A stretch of DNA of 64,000 bases, taken from positions 347,183-411,182 of the forward strand of contig JAGFNQ010000863.1 in NCBI GenBank assembly GCA_024364735.1, written 5' to 3'. This document shows positions 33,117 to 43,871 of this stretch, in pieces; the stretch's first letter is position 1; every line of letters begins with the position of its first letter. A program made the translations under genes and the position numbers. The DNA is from Boesenbergia rotunda (Eukaryota; Streptophyta; Magnoliopsida; Zingiberales; Zingiberaceae). The notes under the pieces were generated by a model. It saw only the letters and a program-made list of their open reading frames with translations. It had not been told where the DNA came from and did not search any database.

Positions 33117-33933
33117 TGTCTAAGTGTGTGGGAACTTAAGAGCGGAGGAAGTCGAGCGTAAGACGCAGTGGATGAGAAGGATTGCACGGGGAAGTGAGCC
33201 GACGGGCTCGATGCATCCGAGGGACGCGGAAGCTGCGGAAGAGTACACTGGTGGAGCGAGAAGGACGTGCGTGACATCCAAGGGGCAAGAAGCTGGAAGG
33301 AAGGACGCTTGAGGGGCGAAAGACTGAAGTCAGGTTCGGGTGAGCCTAACTCCGGTTGGCCAAAAATCACCCAAGAAGACCAAAAACCACGTTGGAGACT
33401 GGTCAGCAGCTCCTGACCTAAACCAATCTCGGGCGCCCGAGCACTCGGGCGCCCCTGTGCATACAGGCGCCCAAGAGGCTATTTTATCAACAAAGCTAGT
33501 CATTTGCAATCGTTGCACTGCGGATAACTCTCAAGCCATGTGTCAGGTGCCTTGAAGCCCTCGGGTGCCCAGTACTTCCACGTCAGCAAATGGATAAGTT
33601 TGTTCAGGGCTACAAATAGGCCCCTAGAGCTCAGTTTCAATTCACTCATTCATCTCAAGCATTAGCAAACAAGTTCTGTATAGTTTTCATTTCCTTTTCT
33701 GAGCTTTTTCTTGCGTAAGAGGCTTCTCCGCCCGAAAGAGCTTATTCAGGAAATACGAGCTATATTCGGCCTTGGATTAGAAACCTCCCTGATTGCAAAT
33801 CAAGTAAAATTATGACTATCTCTCTCTTTTAAGTTTGCTATATTTTTAATGTTATTTATTATTTGCGTTAACTAACAAACATCTTTGTTTAAGACAAAAT
33901 AAAAGATAGAGTTTTCTACTTTCAGGGGCAATT
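33117..33933 (+). mobile_element. Family E copia LTR, 5' part, plus orientation (start approximate)
   Basis: An LTR in plus orientation that is interrupted at 33933 by the complete family A element and ends at about 38637. It holds CTCGGGCGCCCGAG-type palindromes at 33428-33475 and a CTTCTCCGCCC motif near 33722, shared with family C. The start at 33117 (TGTCTAAGTG) is a guess from the TG rule. The true start could be a few tens of bases away. Confidence 0.5.
33929..33933. repeat. Left target-site duplication (CAATT)
   Basis: CAATT precedes the family A LTR at 33934 and recurs at 38600-38604 after the other LTR, proving the extent of the element. Confidence 0.92.
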
Positions 33934-34904
33934 TGTTGGGGCAATCTATGGTCCGGAGTGACCATGTGTTTTGATGTTTGGGCAAAGGGTTTAAGTTAGG
34001 TTTATCCTTGTGTATTTTATATGTGTATGTGAGTGTGCAGGTTTGCAGGTTACACATATTGACTTAGCTGGACGGCTTCGGATATGGTGAAGGGTGGTAT
34101 GGAGGCAAGCCGTGGGCTTGTGTGCACCCGAGGGACCATGGATAGCAGGGACGATGAGCCGAGGGGTGCGGACTTTGAGGCATGCGTGAAGGATAGCATG
34201 AAGGCAATTTGGAGGCTTGCGTGCGCATTCGAGGGACGGGAGCCAAAGATGAAGAGGGTGCGAAGGCAACAGTCGAGGCTGCTGATGAGGAGTCAGCTGA
34301 GTCGTGAGGGTACGAGTGCTGAGGGAATGTACTTGGGGAAATCCTAGGGGTCGAGTGCTGAGAGAATTGTACTCGGGAAGGGAACCTAGGTAGGGCAGTC
34401 GACTGGTAAACCCCACAGAAATATCAGTCGACTGCTGTGGGGGCAGTCGACTGGTAGTGGTTGAAGAAATTTGAACGTTGGCTTACAACGGTCGAATTTG
34501 AGTGGGGGCAGTCGAATGGTAGCGTGAGTTTCATCTTTGAGATCTATTTAAAGGGCCTCGGGGTTGGCTGAGAACTCTTGGCAAAACTTACTTGGATAGA
34601 GTGAGTTAGTAGTCTGTTGTGCTCAGGTAGTGTCCAAAGATTGTGGTGAGGTTTCTCCACCCACAAGGAGCTACACCATCTAGCCGGAGGTGCTCTGGGG
34701 AATCATCCACCGACGGATTAGGGATCACCCTCCTTACGGGCAGTCGTGGAGTAGTTGTTTTTATCTTCGAACCACGTAAATAGGTGCGTTAGCATTGTTT
34801 TCATTTGTTTTATTAGATTTCCGCTTGCGCTTGCTAACGGTGTAGGTAGAGAAATTCGAAAGTTGCTATTCACCCTCCTCTAGCAAGACAACAACGATCT
34901 AACA
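33934..34904 (+). repeat. 5' LTR of the gag-only element (971 bp)
   Basis: Contains CAGTCGACTG palindromes at about 34396, 34425 and 34444, a mutated one (GTCGAA) near 34511, and a TATTTAAAG box at 34545. It lacks one palindrome copy of about 19 bp and a further short segment present in the 3' LTR. Confidence 0.92.
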
Positions 34905-34906
34905 AG

Positions 34907-34918
34907 TGGTATCAAAGC
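34907..34918 (+). other. Primer-binding site (Met-tRNA)
   Basis: TGGTATCAAAGC lies two bases after the LTR end; it differs at one base from the standard TGGTATCAGAGC. Confidence 0.85.
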
Positions 34919-34973
34919 GAAGGACCGCTCTTGTTAGAATAACCGCCAAAGGAGCACAAGCTAGAGGAGAAGA

Positions 34974-36527
34974 ATGATGGAAGATAAGTTGGGGGATGAT
35001 ATCAACACTCCACCATCCTATGATCATGAAGATTTTGGTTATTGGAAGACAAGGATGGAGACTTGGCTTGGAATGGATTGGGAGTGTAGGATGGTAATAG
35101 AAGAAATTCCAAGAGACAAGCACGGAAAGAAGCTCCGAGCAAGATATTGCACTATGGAGCAACAAGCACATTCTAGGGCAAATGAGAAGGTAATTAGTAT
35201 ATTAATTGATATTTTGTCTAAAAATATGTTGAGTAATGTAGGTAAATACGAAAATGCGTATGAGCTATGGAACAAGATAGGAAAATTCCATGAAAATCAT
35301 ACACAAGCTCAATTAGTGGAAGAGCCCAAGGAGACAAGTCATATGGTCCAAGAAGAAGAAGAATTGCTCATCTCATCAAGTGAAGTGGAAGAAGAAAGTG
35401 AGAGGTCGTCCACTTCATCAAGGGAAGAGGAGGAGGTCACCACCTCAAGGACTGAGGGGGAGGAGAGACCTACTTCCATACTAGAGCAAGAAGAAGCTCC
35501 AACCTCCACCAAAGGCAAATCAAAAGAGCACATCATATGCTTTGGATGCAACAAGAAGGGGCACTATAAGGACAAGTGTCCACTAGGTAAAAAGGAGGTA
35601 ATTCCTAAATCCATTTCAATTTCTTTTAAATCTAACATGGGTTGTAGGAATGGAGAAACCCAAGAGAAAAAAAAGAAAATTAGATGCTTCACATGTGGAG
35701 AGCTAGGACATTATTACACAAAATGTCCAAGAAAAGGAGAACTCAAGAAATTGGAGCATTTGAGAAGATGAGAGAAAGAGGAAAAGAAGAAAAGAAGCTC
35801 ACATCAAGGGGGAGCTCTAAGGGTAAGGAAGGTAATCCCTAATTCTATGCATGTTTCAAGTTTATCTATGTATACTAGAAATAATGAGAAATGTTTGCTT
35901 GTGCATAATTTCGGATTTAAATATAATGATAGGAATAGGGTTAACAAGGTAGATCAAAACCCTAGAAAGGTCATGCATCATGAAAAATCCAAGACCTCTA
36001 GACCTAAGGATCAAGGCAAAAATCCCAAGAAGGAGAGACATATGCCTAGGAAGATGGGTAGGTCTAGGGATGTCCAAGGTGGACATGTGGATTCTAAGGT
36101 TAAAAGCCTAGAAAGGGAAAATCAAGCATTAAGGGAAAAACTTGATAGGTTAGAGAAAACCCTAGAAAGATTCACTATTGGATCTAAGGGTTTAGATATG
36201 ATGTTGGGTGGTCTAAAACCCAACCATGATAGATCGGGGTTGGGATACCGGTCTAAGGTCTCTAATGCCAATGGAAACAAATGTGCTAGAGTAGCATATG
36301 ATTATGGCAAGAAAGAGAAGTCCAAAAATGGCAAGGGGGTGTCATTTAAAGGTAAAAAGAAGGACTTAACTAAGGACAAGGTGTCTAAGGTTAAGAAGGT
36401 TAATTTTGTAGGCCAAGAATCACCGGGGGCACACCGGTGTGGTCTAGTGTGGGTTGAGTCACCTAGGGAGGTGGCTAGGGCTAAGAGCTCAAGGGGGAGC
36501 TCTAGGAGTCTTTGGGATCCATGGTAA
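34974..36527 (+). pseudogene. Sirevirus-type gag with two CCHC knuckles, one in-frame TGA
   Basis: From ATG 34974 the frame begins with a copia gag N-terminal domain (PPSYDHEDFGYWKTRMETWL, DUF4219/UBN2 type). A short UBN2-like part follows (YENAYELWNKIGKFHE), then a Glu/Ser-rich linker and two zinc knuckles, CFGCNKKGHYKDKCP and CFTCGELGHYYTKCP, near residues 185-260. A TGA at 35769-35771 ends this frame after 265 codons. The very next codons stay open in the same frame to 36527, through a coiled coil (VKSLERENQALREKLDRLEK) and GSKGLDMMLGGLKP, a motif typical of Sirevirus gag tails. One base change would explain the stop. Gag builds the virus-like particle and packages RNA. Whether readthrough occurs is unknown. 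Confidence 0.82.
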
Positions 36528-37585
36528 ATGGATCTCGGGAGGTGTTTCTCTAGGAGGTCTAGGTGGACCATGGAGTGTGCCAAAAGAGTTGGAGACGGAC
36601 TTGAGTCTCAATTCTTGAGTTTTGGCACGATGGCTTTGAGTTTCATGCATGGAAATATGATATTGGGGTCATATAGCATGAGAGTTGGTTTTTGATGTGT
36701 AAATGTCATATAAATCAATGCTAGGGATGCATTGTGGATTGGTATAGGCAAAGACATCAAGAGGAAACCAAAACTAGGATTTTAGGTCAAAGTTTCATTG
36801 AACTAATTAGGTAGTGTTGGGTTTTGTGTCAAACATGGGAATGGTGATAGATATATTTTTGGATGTATTTTTCTCAACTAGGTATGGGTACCACAAACCT
36901 CTCCACAAAATTTGGAAATTTTTTGGAGATTTATGGAATTTCTGGCGCATTTCTGAATTTGGATTCAGAAAGTTGAAATTGGATTTTTCAGCGTGCCAGT
37001 CGACTGCCCCTGGGGGTAGTCGGCTGATCTGGGCTGAATTGGGTTTCAACAGGTGGAAAGTGTCCAAATGATATAAACCAAGTGTATGGGGGGCTAGTAT
37101 ACCTTGGTTAGGATCATTAGGGGATAGAAGATCCAATAAGGGGGAATTATTGGAATTCTTTTGATGTATGACAAAGGGGGAGAAGTGTTGGATTTAATTT
37201 GGGAAACCAAACACGCCTTTGCAAGAAATCCTAAGTCTAGGGCGAGCTTAGGTGAAGGGGGAGCATTGTTGCTCCATTCTTGGCGTAAGGGGAACCTTGG
37301 AGAGGTTCTTAAAAAGCTTTTGTAAGTCCAATATAGGGGGAGCCTTGGGATAGGTTTTAAAAAGTCTGGGTTGACAAAAGCCCTAACTTTTGGGAAGGTT
37401 AGGTGTGGGGATGCCTTGGGATAGGATCCATACACGTTTGTATTTGCATATGCATTGACAGTGTAAGTCCAAGATGGAGCTTTGGCAATGTAAGTCCAAA
37501 TGGTTGTTTAGCATTGTTGTTGTTATTTATTGCTATTTGTTTTCCCTAACTTAAACGTATTGCCAAACATCAAAAAGGGAGACAT
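36528..37585 (+). mobile_element. Non-coding 3' region of the gag-only element
   Basis: About 1.06 kb between gag and the 3' LTR with no pol. It contains several GGGGGAGC/GGGGGAG purine words (for example 37129, 37178, 37258 and 37337), like the multiple polypurine tracts described for Sireviruses, and a CAGTCGACTG palindrome at about 36998. The PPT proper lies at 37571-37585. Confidence 0.7.
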
Positions 37586-38599
37586 TGTTGGGGCAATCTA
37601 TGGTCTAATGTGACCATGTGTTTTGATGTTTGGGCAAAGGGTTTAAGTTAGGTTTACCCTTGTGTATTTTATATGTGTATGTGAGTGTGCAGGTTTGCAG
37701 GTTACACATATTGACTTAGCTGGACGGCTTCGGATATGGTGAAGGGTGGCATGGAGGCAAGCCGTGGGCTTGTGTGCACCCGAGGGACCATGGATAGCAA
37801 GGACGATGAGCCGAGCGACGCGGACTTCGAGGCAAGCGTGAAGGATGGCATGAAGGCAAGCTGGAGGCTTGTGTGCACATACGAAAGACGGGAGCCAAAG
37901 ATGAAGAGGGCGCGAAGAGAACAGTCGAGGCTGCTGGTGAGGAGTCAACTAAGTCATGAGGGTACGAGTGCTGAGGGAATGTACTCGGGGAAATCCTAGG
38001 AGTCGAGTGCTGAGAGAGTTATACTCAGGAAGGGAACCTAGGTAGGGCAGTCGACTGGTGGTTTGGCAGTCGACTGGTAAACCCCACAGAAATATCAGTC
38101 GACTGCTATGGGGACAGTCGACTGGTAGTGGCTGAAGAAATTCGAACGTTGGCTTACAACGGTCGAATTTGAGTGGGGGCAATCGACTGCCCTGGGAGCA
38201 GCTGACTGGTACGTAGCGTGAGTTTCAGCTTTGAGACCTATTTAAAGGGTCTCGGGTTTGGCTGAGAACTCTTGGCGAAACTTGCTTGGATAGAGTGAGT
38301 TAGTAGCCTGTTGTGCTCAGGTAGTGCCCAAAGATTGTGGTGAGGTTTCTCCACCCACAAGGAGCTACACCATCTAGCCGGAGGTGCTCTCGGGAATCAT
38401 CCACCAACGGATTAGGGATCGCCCACCTTACGGGCAGTCGTGGAGTAGTTATTTTTATCTCCGAACCACGTAAATAGGTGTGTTAGCATTGTTTTCATTT
38501 GTTTTATTAGATTTCTGCTTGCGCTTGCTAACGTTGTAGGTAGAGAAATTTGAAAGTTGCTATTCACCCCCTCCCTAGCAAGACAACAACGATCTAACA
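37586..38599 (+). repeat. 3' LTR of the gag-only element (1014 bp)
   Basis: Same ends as the 5' LTR. Carries GTCGAC palindromes at about 38050, 38069, 38098 and 38117, then ATCGAC near 38182 and a TATTTAAAGG box at 38239. Confidence 0.92.
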
Positions 38600-38604
38600 C
38601 AATT

Positions 38605-38851
38605 CACCCCCCTCTTGTCGACTTTCGATCATCGTCAATTGGTATCAGAGCAAGGACGCTCCAGAAGGACTAACCATTGTCTGAAGTAATCTACAAAATG
38701 GTCAGACTAGTCATCTACCCGCCAATGCTCGAGGGAGAGTTTGCGAATTGGAAACGCAAGATACAGGTATTTTTCAAAACAGATTTCGATTTATTGTTAA
38801 TCATGAAAAATGGTTTTGCAATTCCCAAAAATGGTTTTCCAAAACAGATTT
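38605..38851 (+). mobile_element. Family E LTR end, primer site and gag start
   Basis: Sequence after the nested element finishes the family E LTR (to about 38637). Then comes the primer site TGGTATCAGAGC (38640-38651) and an ATG at 38698 opening MVRLVIYPPMLEGEFANWKR, a copia gag N-terminus. This frame is cut near 38851 by a family B LTR, and nothing further of this element is seen. Confidence 0.65.
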
Positions 38852-39480
38852 TGATTGACTGGTCTCTTTGAATATACCGAATCTGGCGCAGTCTGGTTGG
38901 TTCAGTCGACTGATCCTTATGTTAAGTCAACCAATGGTTAATTCACTATGACTGATCTGCATGAAAAAGTTAGCACAACAATAACATTGAAAGGAATTAA
39001 TCTTGCAAAATAGAGTTAGCATGAGTATATAATAGTATGCATGAGTAATTGACAGTAGTAACTGTCCTGATCTCAACTTAGAAATTTTCCTAGGTTTCTC
39101 TAGTTGGATCAGCGCCTAAGGCTATCCTATTAGGACACAATCTTACAGCACTATCCTCCAGAAGCTTACCTCACTCACACATTGGGACTCCCAGACTTGC
39201 CTGGACTTCACTATTTGGCATCGAATCGGCCCGCCAGGACTTCTACTTGCTTGGTGTCGGGTCCTTCAGACCTACCGAGACTTCCTGTCAAATGTCAACC
39301 TATCTGGGCTTCTGCATGGTTTTCATGATCTTCCAAGACTTCTGCCTAGCCACAACTAGGACTTCACTAAGGTAATCTTCCTGCACACTAGATCAATAAA
39401 TCAGATAATAACAAAATTTAACTGTAAACCTTTGCTAACATCAAAATACAGGTTTAACTGTGGTGCATCCTGCACCAACA
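38852..39480 (-). mobile_element. Copia LTR family B, second copy, minus orientation
   Basis: The minus strand starts TGTTGGTGCAGGATGCACC at 39480 and aligns with 30291-30955. No PPT adjoins its start; the neighbour is a plus-oriented copia polymerase relic. It may be the 5' LTR of the family B element seen at 30291-33108, separated by later insertions, or a solo LTR. Confidence 0.6.
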
Positions 39481-40215
39481 GACTTATCCATCTACAATTT
39501 TCAACTTATGTTTGTCAACTAAAGAAATCCATATATGGTCTTCGATAAGCTCCTCATGCATGGTTTCATAGATTATTAGACTGGTTGCAAACTCAAGGAT
39601 TTTTTAAATCAAAGACCGACTCTTCTCTATTCTATAAATATTATGATGGATTTATGATATTTTTTTTTCATTTACATGGATGACATTTAAATAACCGGTA
39701 ATGATCAAAAGGACATTATAACTCTATTAAGTCTTTTCGATCTAGAATTTTTTATTCGAGATATGGGTAATTCTCTTTTTTTTTTGGTATTGAACTTATT
39801 CCACATGATGAAGGTTGTCTCCTCTCTTAAAGTAAATATATTACTAAGCTTCTTCATACAGTTAAAATGGATGGTGCACGTCCGGTCTCTACATCAATTG
39901 CTATTGCTAATTTCTCTGCATCTTCTCCTGCTATGTCTGATGCTCAAATTTATCGAAGCCTTATTAGAGCTTTACAATATGTCACTATCACACGACCTGA
40001 TGTTACCTTTGCAGTAAATCATGCTTGTTAGTTTATGCATGCTCCTGCCGAACAAAACTGGGATGGTGTGAAAAAAAATACTTCGTTATCTCAAAGATAC
40101 TGTTCTACATGGTCTTCTTTTATATCGACAATCATCTCGAGATTTACATGCATATAGTGATGCGGATTGGGCAAGCCCTCCTGAACACAAACGCTCTATT
40201 AATGGATATGCAATA
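39481..40215 (+). pseudogene. Copia reverse transcriptase / RNase H relic, part 1
   Basis: Several frames together show the end of the reverse transcriptase (CQLKKSIYGLR-like segment near 39510; YMDD at 39673-39684 followed by ITGND after an in-frame stop; ISTSIA-like thumb region; PDVTFAVNHAC). RNase H begins with DLHAYSDADWAS (40141-40176) and runs to GYAI at 40215. Many stops and frameshifts are present. The gene is interrupted at 40216 by the solo LTR and continues at 43190. Confidence 0.8.
40211..40215. repeat. Left target-site duplication (CAATA) of the solo LTR
   Basis: CAATA precedes TGTTGGGACC at 40216 and recurs at 43185-43189 after TACTAACA. The broken RNase H codons join correctly across it. 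Confidence 0.88.
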
Positions 40216-40999
40216 TGTTGGGACCGGGTGTATGTTGACAAGGATACGGGTTCGTAAATTTTAAAATATTTACGTGCAGCGGAAGAATTTGCATAAATAA
40301 TTTCTCAAATTATTTTTAACCGCGTATCTAGCATGCGACCTTATGATGTGTGGACATGATCATAAATTAAAATTTTGTGAAAAGTAAACTAATTTACTTT
40401 GTACCTCGCGTAACTCGAAGAAAAGGGATGAGATCCAACCATAGCGTCCCTTGGAAGCTCCGCCTCTATTCGCGTCCACGCCGAGTTCTCTTCGGGATGA
40501 CTTCGTAAAGCCACGAGTTTTGTGCCGACGAGAACTACTAGATTCTCCAAAAGCACAACTAGAATATCAAGAGAGAAAGATGGAAACTAACCACCAAGTA
40601 ACGGAATCAAAATTCCGGGAAAGGAAGGAAGGAGTCGCGATCCGCTTCTTCTTCTTCGGCACCTTCTTGGTGGATGAAGCTCTCGGCCACCCTTGGGATG
40701 TGCGCCGGCCCTAGGGGAGGAGAGAGAGCCGGCCCTAGAGAGAGAGGGGTGCCGGCCCTAGAGAGAGAGAGTTAGAGAGAGAGAGGGAGCTACTAATCTC
40801 TTGATTAATTGATTGGGAATTCAAGACTTGCCTTTGGTTCCTTATATATAGTAGCCTCCCCTTTGCCAAGTCTCCCCTTTAACAGAATTAACGGAATAAA
40901 TTTTCATAAGAAATTTATCTTATAAATTTTCTTATGAATTATTCCGTTATGCCAAGTTTTATTATAACTAACTTTATAATAAAACAAATACATCTCTCC

Positions 41000-41345
41000 T
41001 TTTATTATGGAATAAATTTTCATAAAATTTATTATATAAATTTTCTCATCATGGAAAAATCAATTCATAATTGATTTTATAAAATAAAAAATAAATCATT
41101 TAAAGTTTATTTTAATCTCCATAAAGAGAATAAATTTATTCTATAAATTTTTCTTTATCATGGAAAAATCAATTCATAATTGATTTTATAAAATAAAATA
41201 CACCAATCCATGGTTCATTTTAATTTCCATAAAAAGAATAAATTTATTATATAAATTTTTCTTTATCATGAAAAAATCAATTCATAATTGATTTTATAAA
41301 ATAAAATAAACCATTTAAAGTTTATTTTAATTTTCCATGAAAATA
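41000..41345. repeat. 108-109-bp tandem repeat in the solo LTR, about three copies
   Basis: ATGGAAAAATCAATTCATAA starts at 41051 and 41160, with a variant at 41268. Each unit also holds AATAAATTTATT and TTTTCTTTATC. Confidence 0.82.
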
Positions 41346-42231
41346 AATTTATTTATCCATAATTTTATAAAATAAATCGCTCTTGATTTATTTTATTATT
41401 TAAACCAAATTAATTGGTTTTCTCCCCTTGTGGTGGCCGGCCAAACCAAAGAGGGTGGGCACCCTCTTTGGCCGGCCACACCAAGCCAAAGCCCTCGCGA
41501 ATTAAACTCATTTAATTCGCCCAATAAGCCTTCAAAAGACTTAGCCATTTTAAGCTTCCGATGCGCCTCTGATAAATTCAGATTCGACTTATTTCTCTTG
41601 ATCGGAAAATCCAATTTTCAACTCGTTTTAAATCCCTCGGATTACTCGTAGTGCGTGTGACTAAATAGGCTTTCGATTTATGTTGGCCGTCTATAATCAA
41701 CCAATTATAGAACGATCATGAGTGGCACCTAGTAGTACTTCATGACCCCCAATTAATCGAAAGATCAACGATTGACCTCAGAAGTAATTCTGAAACCCTT
41801 CAGCAGCTCTAATGAATCGTGCCTCATTCTCTTCACCGTCTTATACCCACTTGGTTCAGGACATGGTCTGTGTGTGTCAGTCCCCACTAGGCTGACTACG
41901 TCACACCTAGCCCAAGTAACATTCTCTCGTCCTTTGGATTTCTAATTACTCTCATGTATTTAAGAGACTCATACTCTAAACATGTCATGCTCTGGCCAGA
42001 GGCTTTGAGTAACAATCCGACGATAGGCCTTGGGTATACATCTCCTCGCAAGGAGTGATGAATCCTTTGTAGGCTGTTCAAATATCTTCGGGCACTTCGG
42101 CTTATACCCAACCATCCTGGGTCCACACCTCCTTGGAGATGTTTGCTTAAGATGTTAAAGTATAAGTCTTCATGACCAAGATGACTTGAACACCGCAAGT
42201 CAAAGGAACATCGCACTTAAGCTGCAGTAAG

Positions 42232-42747
42232 TGTAACGACCCGGCCCCTCGGCCCCTTGGGCGGCCCAACTGGCGGCCCACTTGGCGGCCCAACTGGTGG
42301 TCCCTTGGGCGGCCCAACTAGCGGCCCACATGGCAACCCCTTATGTCGTCAACCGACGACCATTGGCCGTGCCGTTACTCACAAGTACTTTCCACCCCTG
42401 GCCAGTGGATTTTTGCCTTCCCCAGGATTCGAACTCTAGACCTCCAGGCTAAGTACTAAAGTTTATGAATCCTGGTACCAATTGAGCTATAGCTCAATTG
42501 GTATCAGGATTCATAAACTCTAGTACTTATCCTGGAGGTTTAGAGTTCGAATCCTGAGGAAGGCAAAAATCCACTGGCCAGGGGTGAAAAGTACTTGTGA
42601 GTAACGGCACGGCCAATGGTCGTCGGTTGACGACATAAGGGGTCGCCAAGTGGGCCGCCAGTTGGGCCGCCCAAGGGACCGCCAGTTGGGCCGCCAAGTG
42701 GGTCGCTAGTTGGGCCGCCCAAGGGGCCGAGGGGCCGGGTCGTTACA
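42232..42747. mobile_element. 516-bp fold-back palindrome with tRNA-like promoter boxes
   Basis: The sequence reads TGTAACGACCCGGCCCC at the left and GGGGCCGGGTCGTTACA at the right. The two halves are reverse complements over almost their whole length, meeting at GAGCTATAGCTC (centre between 42489 and 42490). GTAAG is duplicated on both sides (42227-42231 and 42748-42752); CAGTAAG, 7 bp, is an alternative reading. Each arm, read outward from the centre, has an A-box-like TAGCTCAATTGG and a B-box-like GTTCGAATCC about 45 bp apart, followed by a body with GGGCCGCC-type short repeats. It looks like two tRNA-derived SINE-like units joined head-to-head, or a fold-back transposon that took up a tRNA-like sequence. 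Confidence 0.82.
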
Positions 42748-43189
42748 GTAAGAACTTCACTGACATGTCTATATGTAGACTACCATGTGAAGTTTTACAG
42801 CCAGTCACTCCAATGAACTAGTTCCCTTAACTAGCATTCATGTTTATCTCCGGACATCCCAATGTTACCAGCTAGTGAGAATCAGCTGATTAAAGAATAA
42901 CCCATGCTAGTCTCAACAGAATTGATAGTGTCCGTATTTATCAATTCATCGACTAGGGACAATTTCAATACTTCACAATTGCACATGTAGAGATAATCAC
43001 TAGTTGTGAATTCATCACAAATTCTCTCATGCTGTGAATTGTATTGCGGACATTCAGTAAATGAGTTTAAGATCCCAATCAAATACACAAATATGCATAC
43101 TCAAATAGTAAATTTTCATTTATTAAAATAAATGTTTACAATCATAAGGCGATTGCCTTAGGAAATTCTCTCATATTACTAACACAATA

Positions 43190-43615
43190 TTTCTTGGATG
43201 AAATCTTATCTCATGAAATTCAAAAAAGTAACCTATGGTATCTCGTTCAAACACTAAGACTGAATATAAAACTATAGCAAATACAACATCTGAAATTATT
43301 TGTCGTCAATCATTTCTCTCTGAACTTCATCTTGCATCAAATATTCCACCAAAAATTTGGTATGCTAATATTTGAGCAATATATCTCACAGCAAATCTAA
43401 TCTTTCATGCTCGCACAAAACATGTGAAAATTAATTTGTATTTTGTTCGAGAGCGTGTGACGACTCAACAATTATCAGTCTCTTATATATATTTCTATAA
43501 AGGATCAAATTGCTGATATCTTTAACAAACTATTATCTAGATAGTGTTTCAATAGGCTAACAAGCAAACTCAACGTCAGAGACCTCCTGTTGAATTTGTC
43601 AAGGGTAAAAGAAAA
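43190..43615 (+). pseudogene. Copia RNase H relic, part 2
   Basis: Continuation of the RNase H broken at 40215: FLG-NLIS, TKTEYKTIANTTSEIICRQS, FLSELHLASNIPPKIWYANI, FHARTKHVKINLYFVRERV and IKDQIADIFNKLL, the last blocks of copia pol. Stops and frameshifts are frequent. After 43615 the sequence to 43870 is AT-rich and unassigned; it may contain remains of the LTR. Confidence 0.82.
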
Positions 43616-43871
43616 TAATTATTTAATAAGACTTTAACTGAATCAAATCAAATTTCTATTATGATATATTAATTATTAGATTAGACATTTTCTTAATTAT
43701 GAATATGTTAATGGAGAATTTTTTCATGAATCTGTTAATTGATGAAGCATCCTAAGGTCTTTATGAATTATATATCTCATGATGAACAAAATTTTCAATC
43801 AAGAAAGTTATTTGTTAATTCTTTTCTTTCCTCTGCTTCTATATCTTACTACCTTTGTCGTCTTCCCCCTA

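Larger units (their letters stand above)
33934..38599 (+). mobile_element. Complete gag-only Sirevirus-type copia retrotransposon (family A), 4666 bp
   Basis: Two family A LTRs (33934-34904 and 37586-38599) start TGTTGGGGCAATC and end GATCTAACA, and CAATT is duplicated on both sides. A primer-binding site TGGTATCAAAGC follows the first LTR (34907-34918), and a purine tract CAAAAAGGGAGACAT precedes the second. The only coding region is gag (34974-36527). No protease, integrase or polymerase is present, so the element must have moved with enzymes of a relative. The two LTRs look very similar apart from a few indels, which suggests a fairly recent insertion. It lies in an older family E LTR. Confidence 0.93.
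40216..43184 (-). mobile_element. Large solo LTR of a copia element, minus orientation
   Basis: TG...CA ends (TGTTAGTAATATGAG at 43184 on the minus strand, GGTCCCAACA at the other end) and a CAATA duplication bound a 2969-bp segment. It has no coding sequence, no second copy of its ends, no PBS and no PPT. That fits an LTR left after recombination between two LTRs. It contains a 516-bp fold-back element (42232-42747), so the LTR itself would be about 2.45 kb. A hairpin of GGCCGGCC-containing arms lies at 41435-41475. The short ORFs are shadows. Confidence 0.8.

Noticed and set aside
33991..34416. 141-residue minus-strand ORF and its counterpart at 37643-37948
   Set aside because: Shadow ORFs of the family A LTR; they recur with each LTR and hold no domain.
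42257..42439. Gly/Pro repeat protein frames in both arms of the palindrome (also 42540-42722)
   Set aside because: The frames come from the GGGCCGCC-type short repeat in the fold-back element and exist in mirrored form in the other arm; no start context or domain.
42480..42570. A pair of inverted tRNA genes at the palindrome centre
   Set aside because: Box-like words are present, but the flanking bases do not form an acceptor stem and the arms continue for over 150 bp as repeat sequence.
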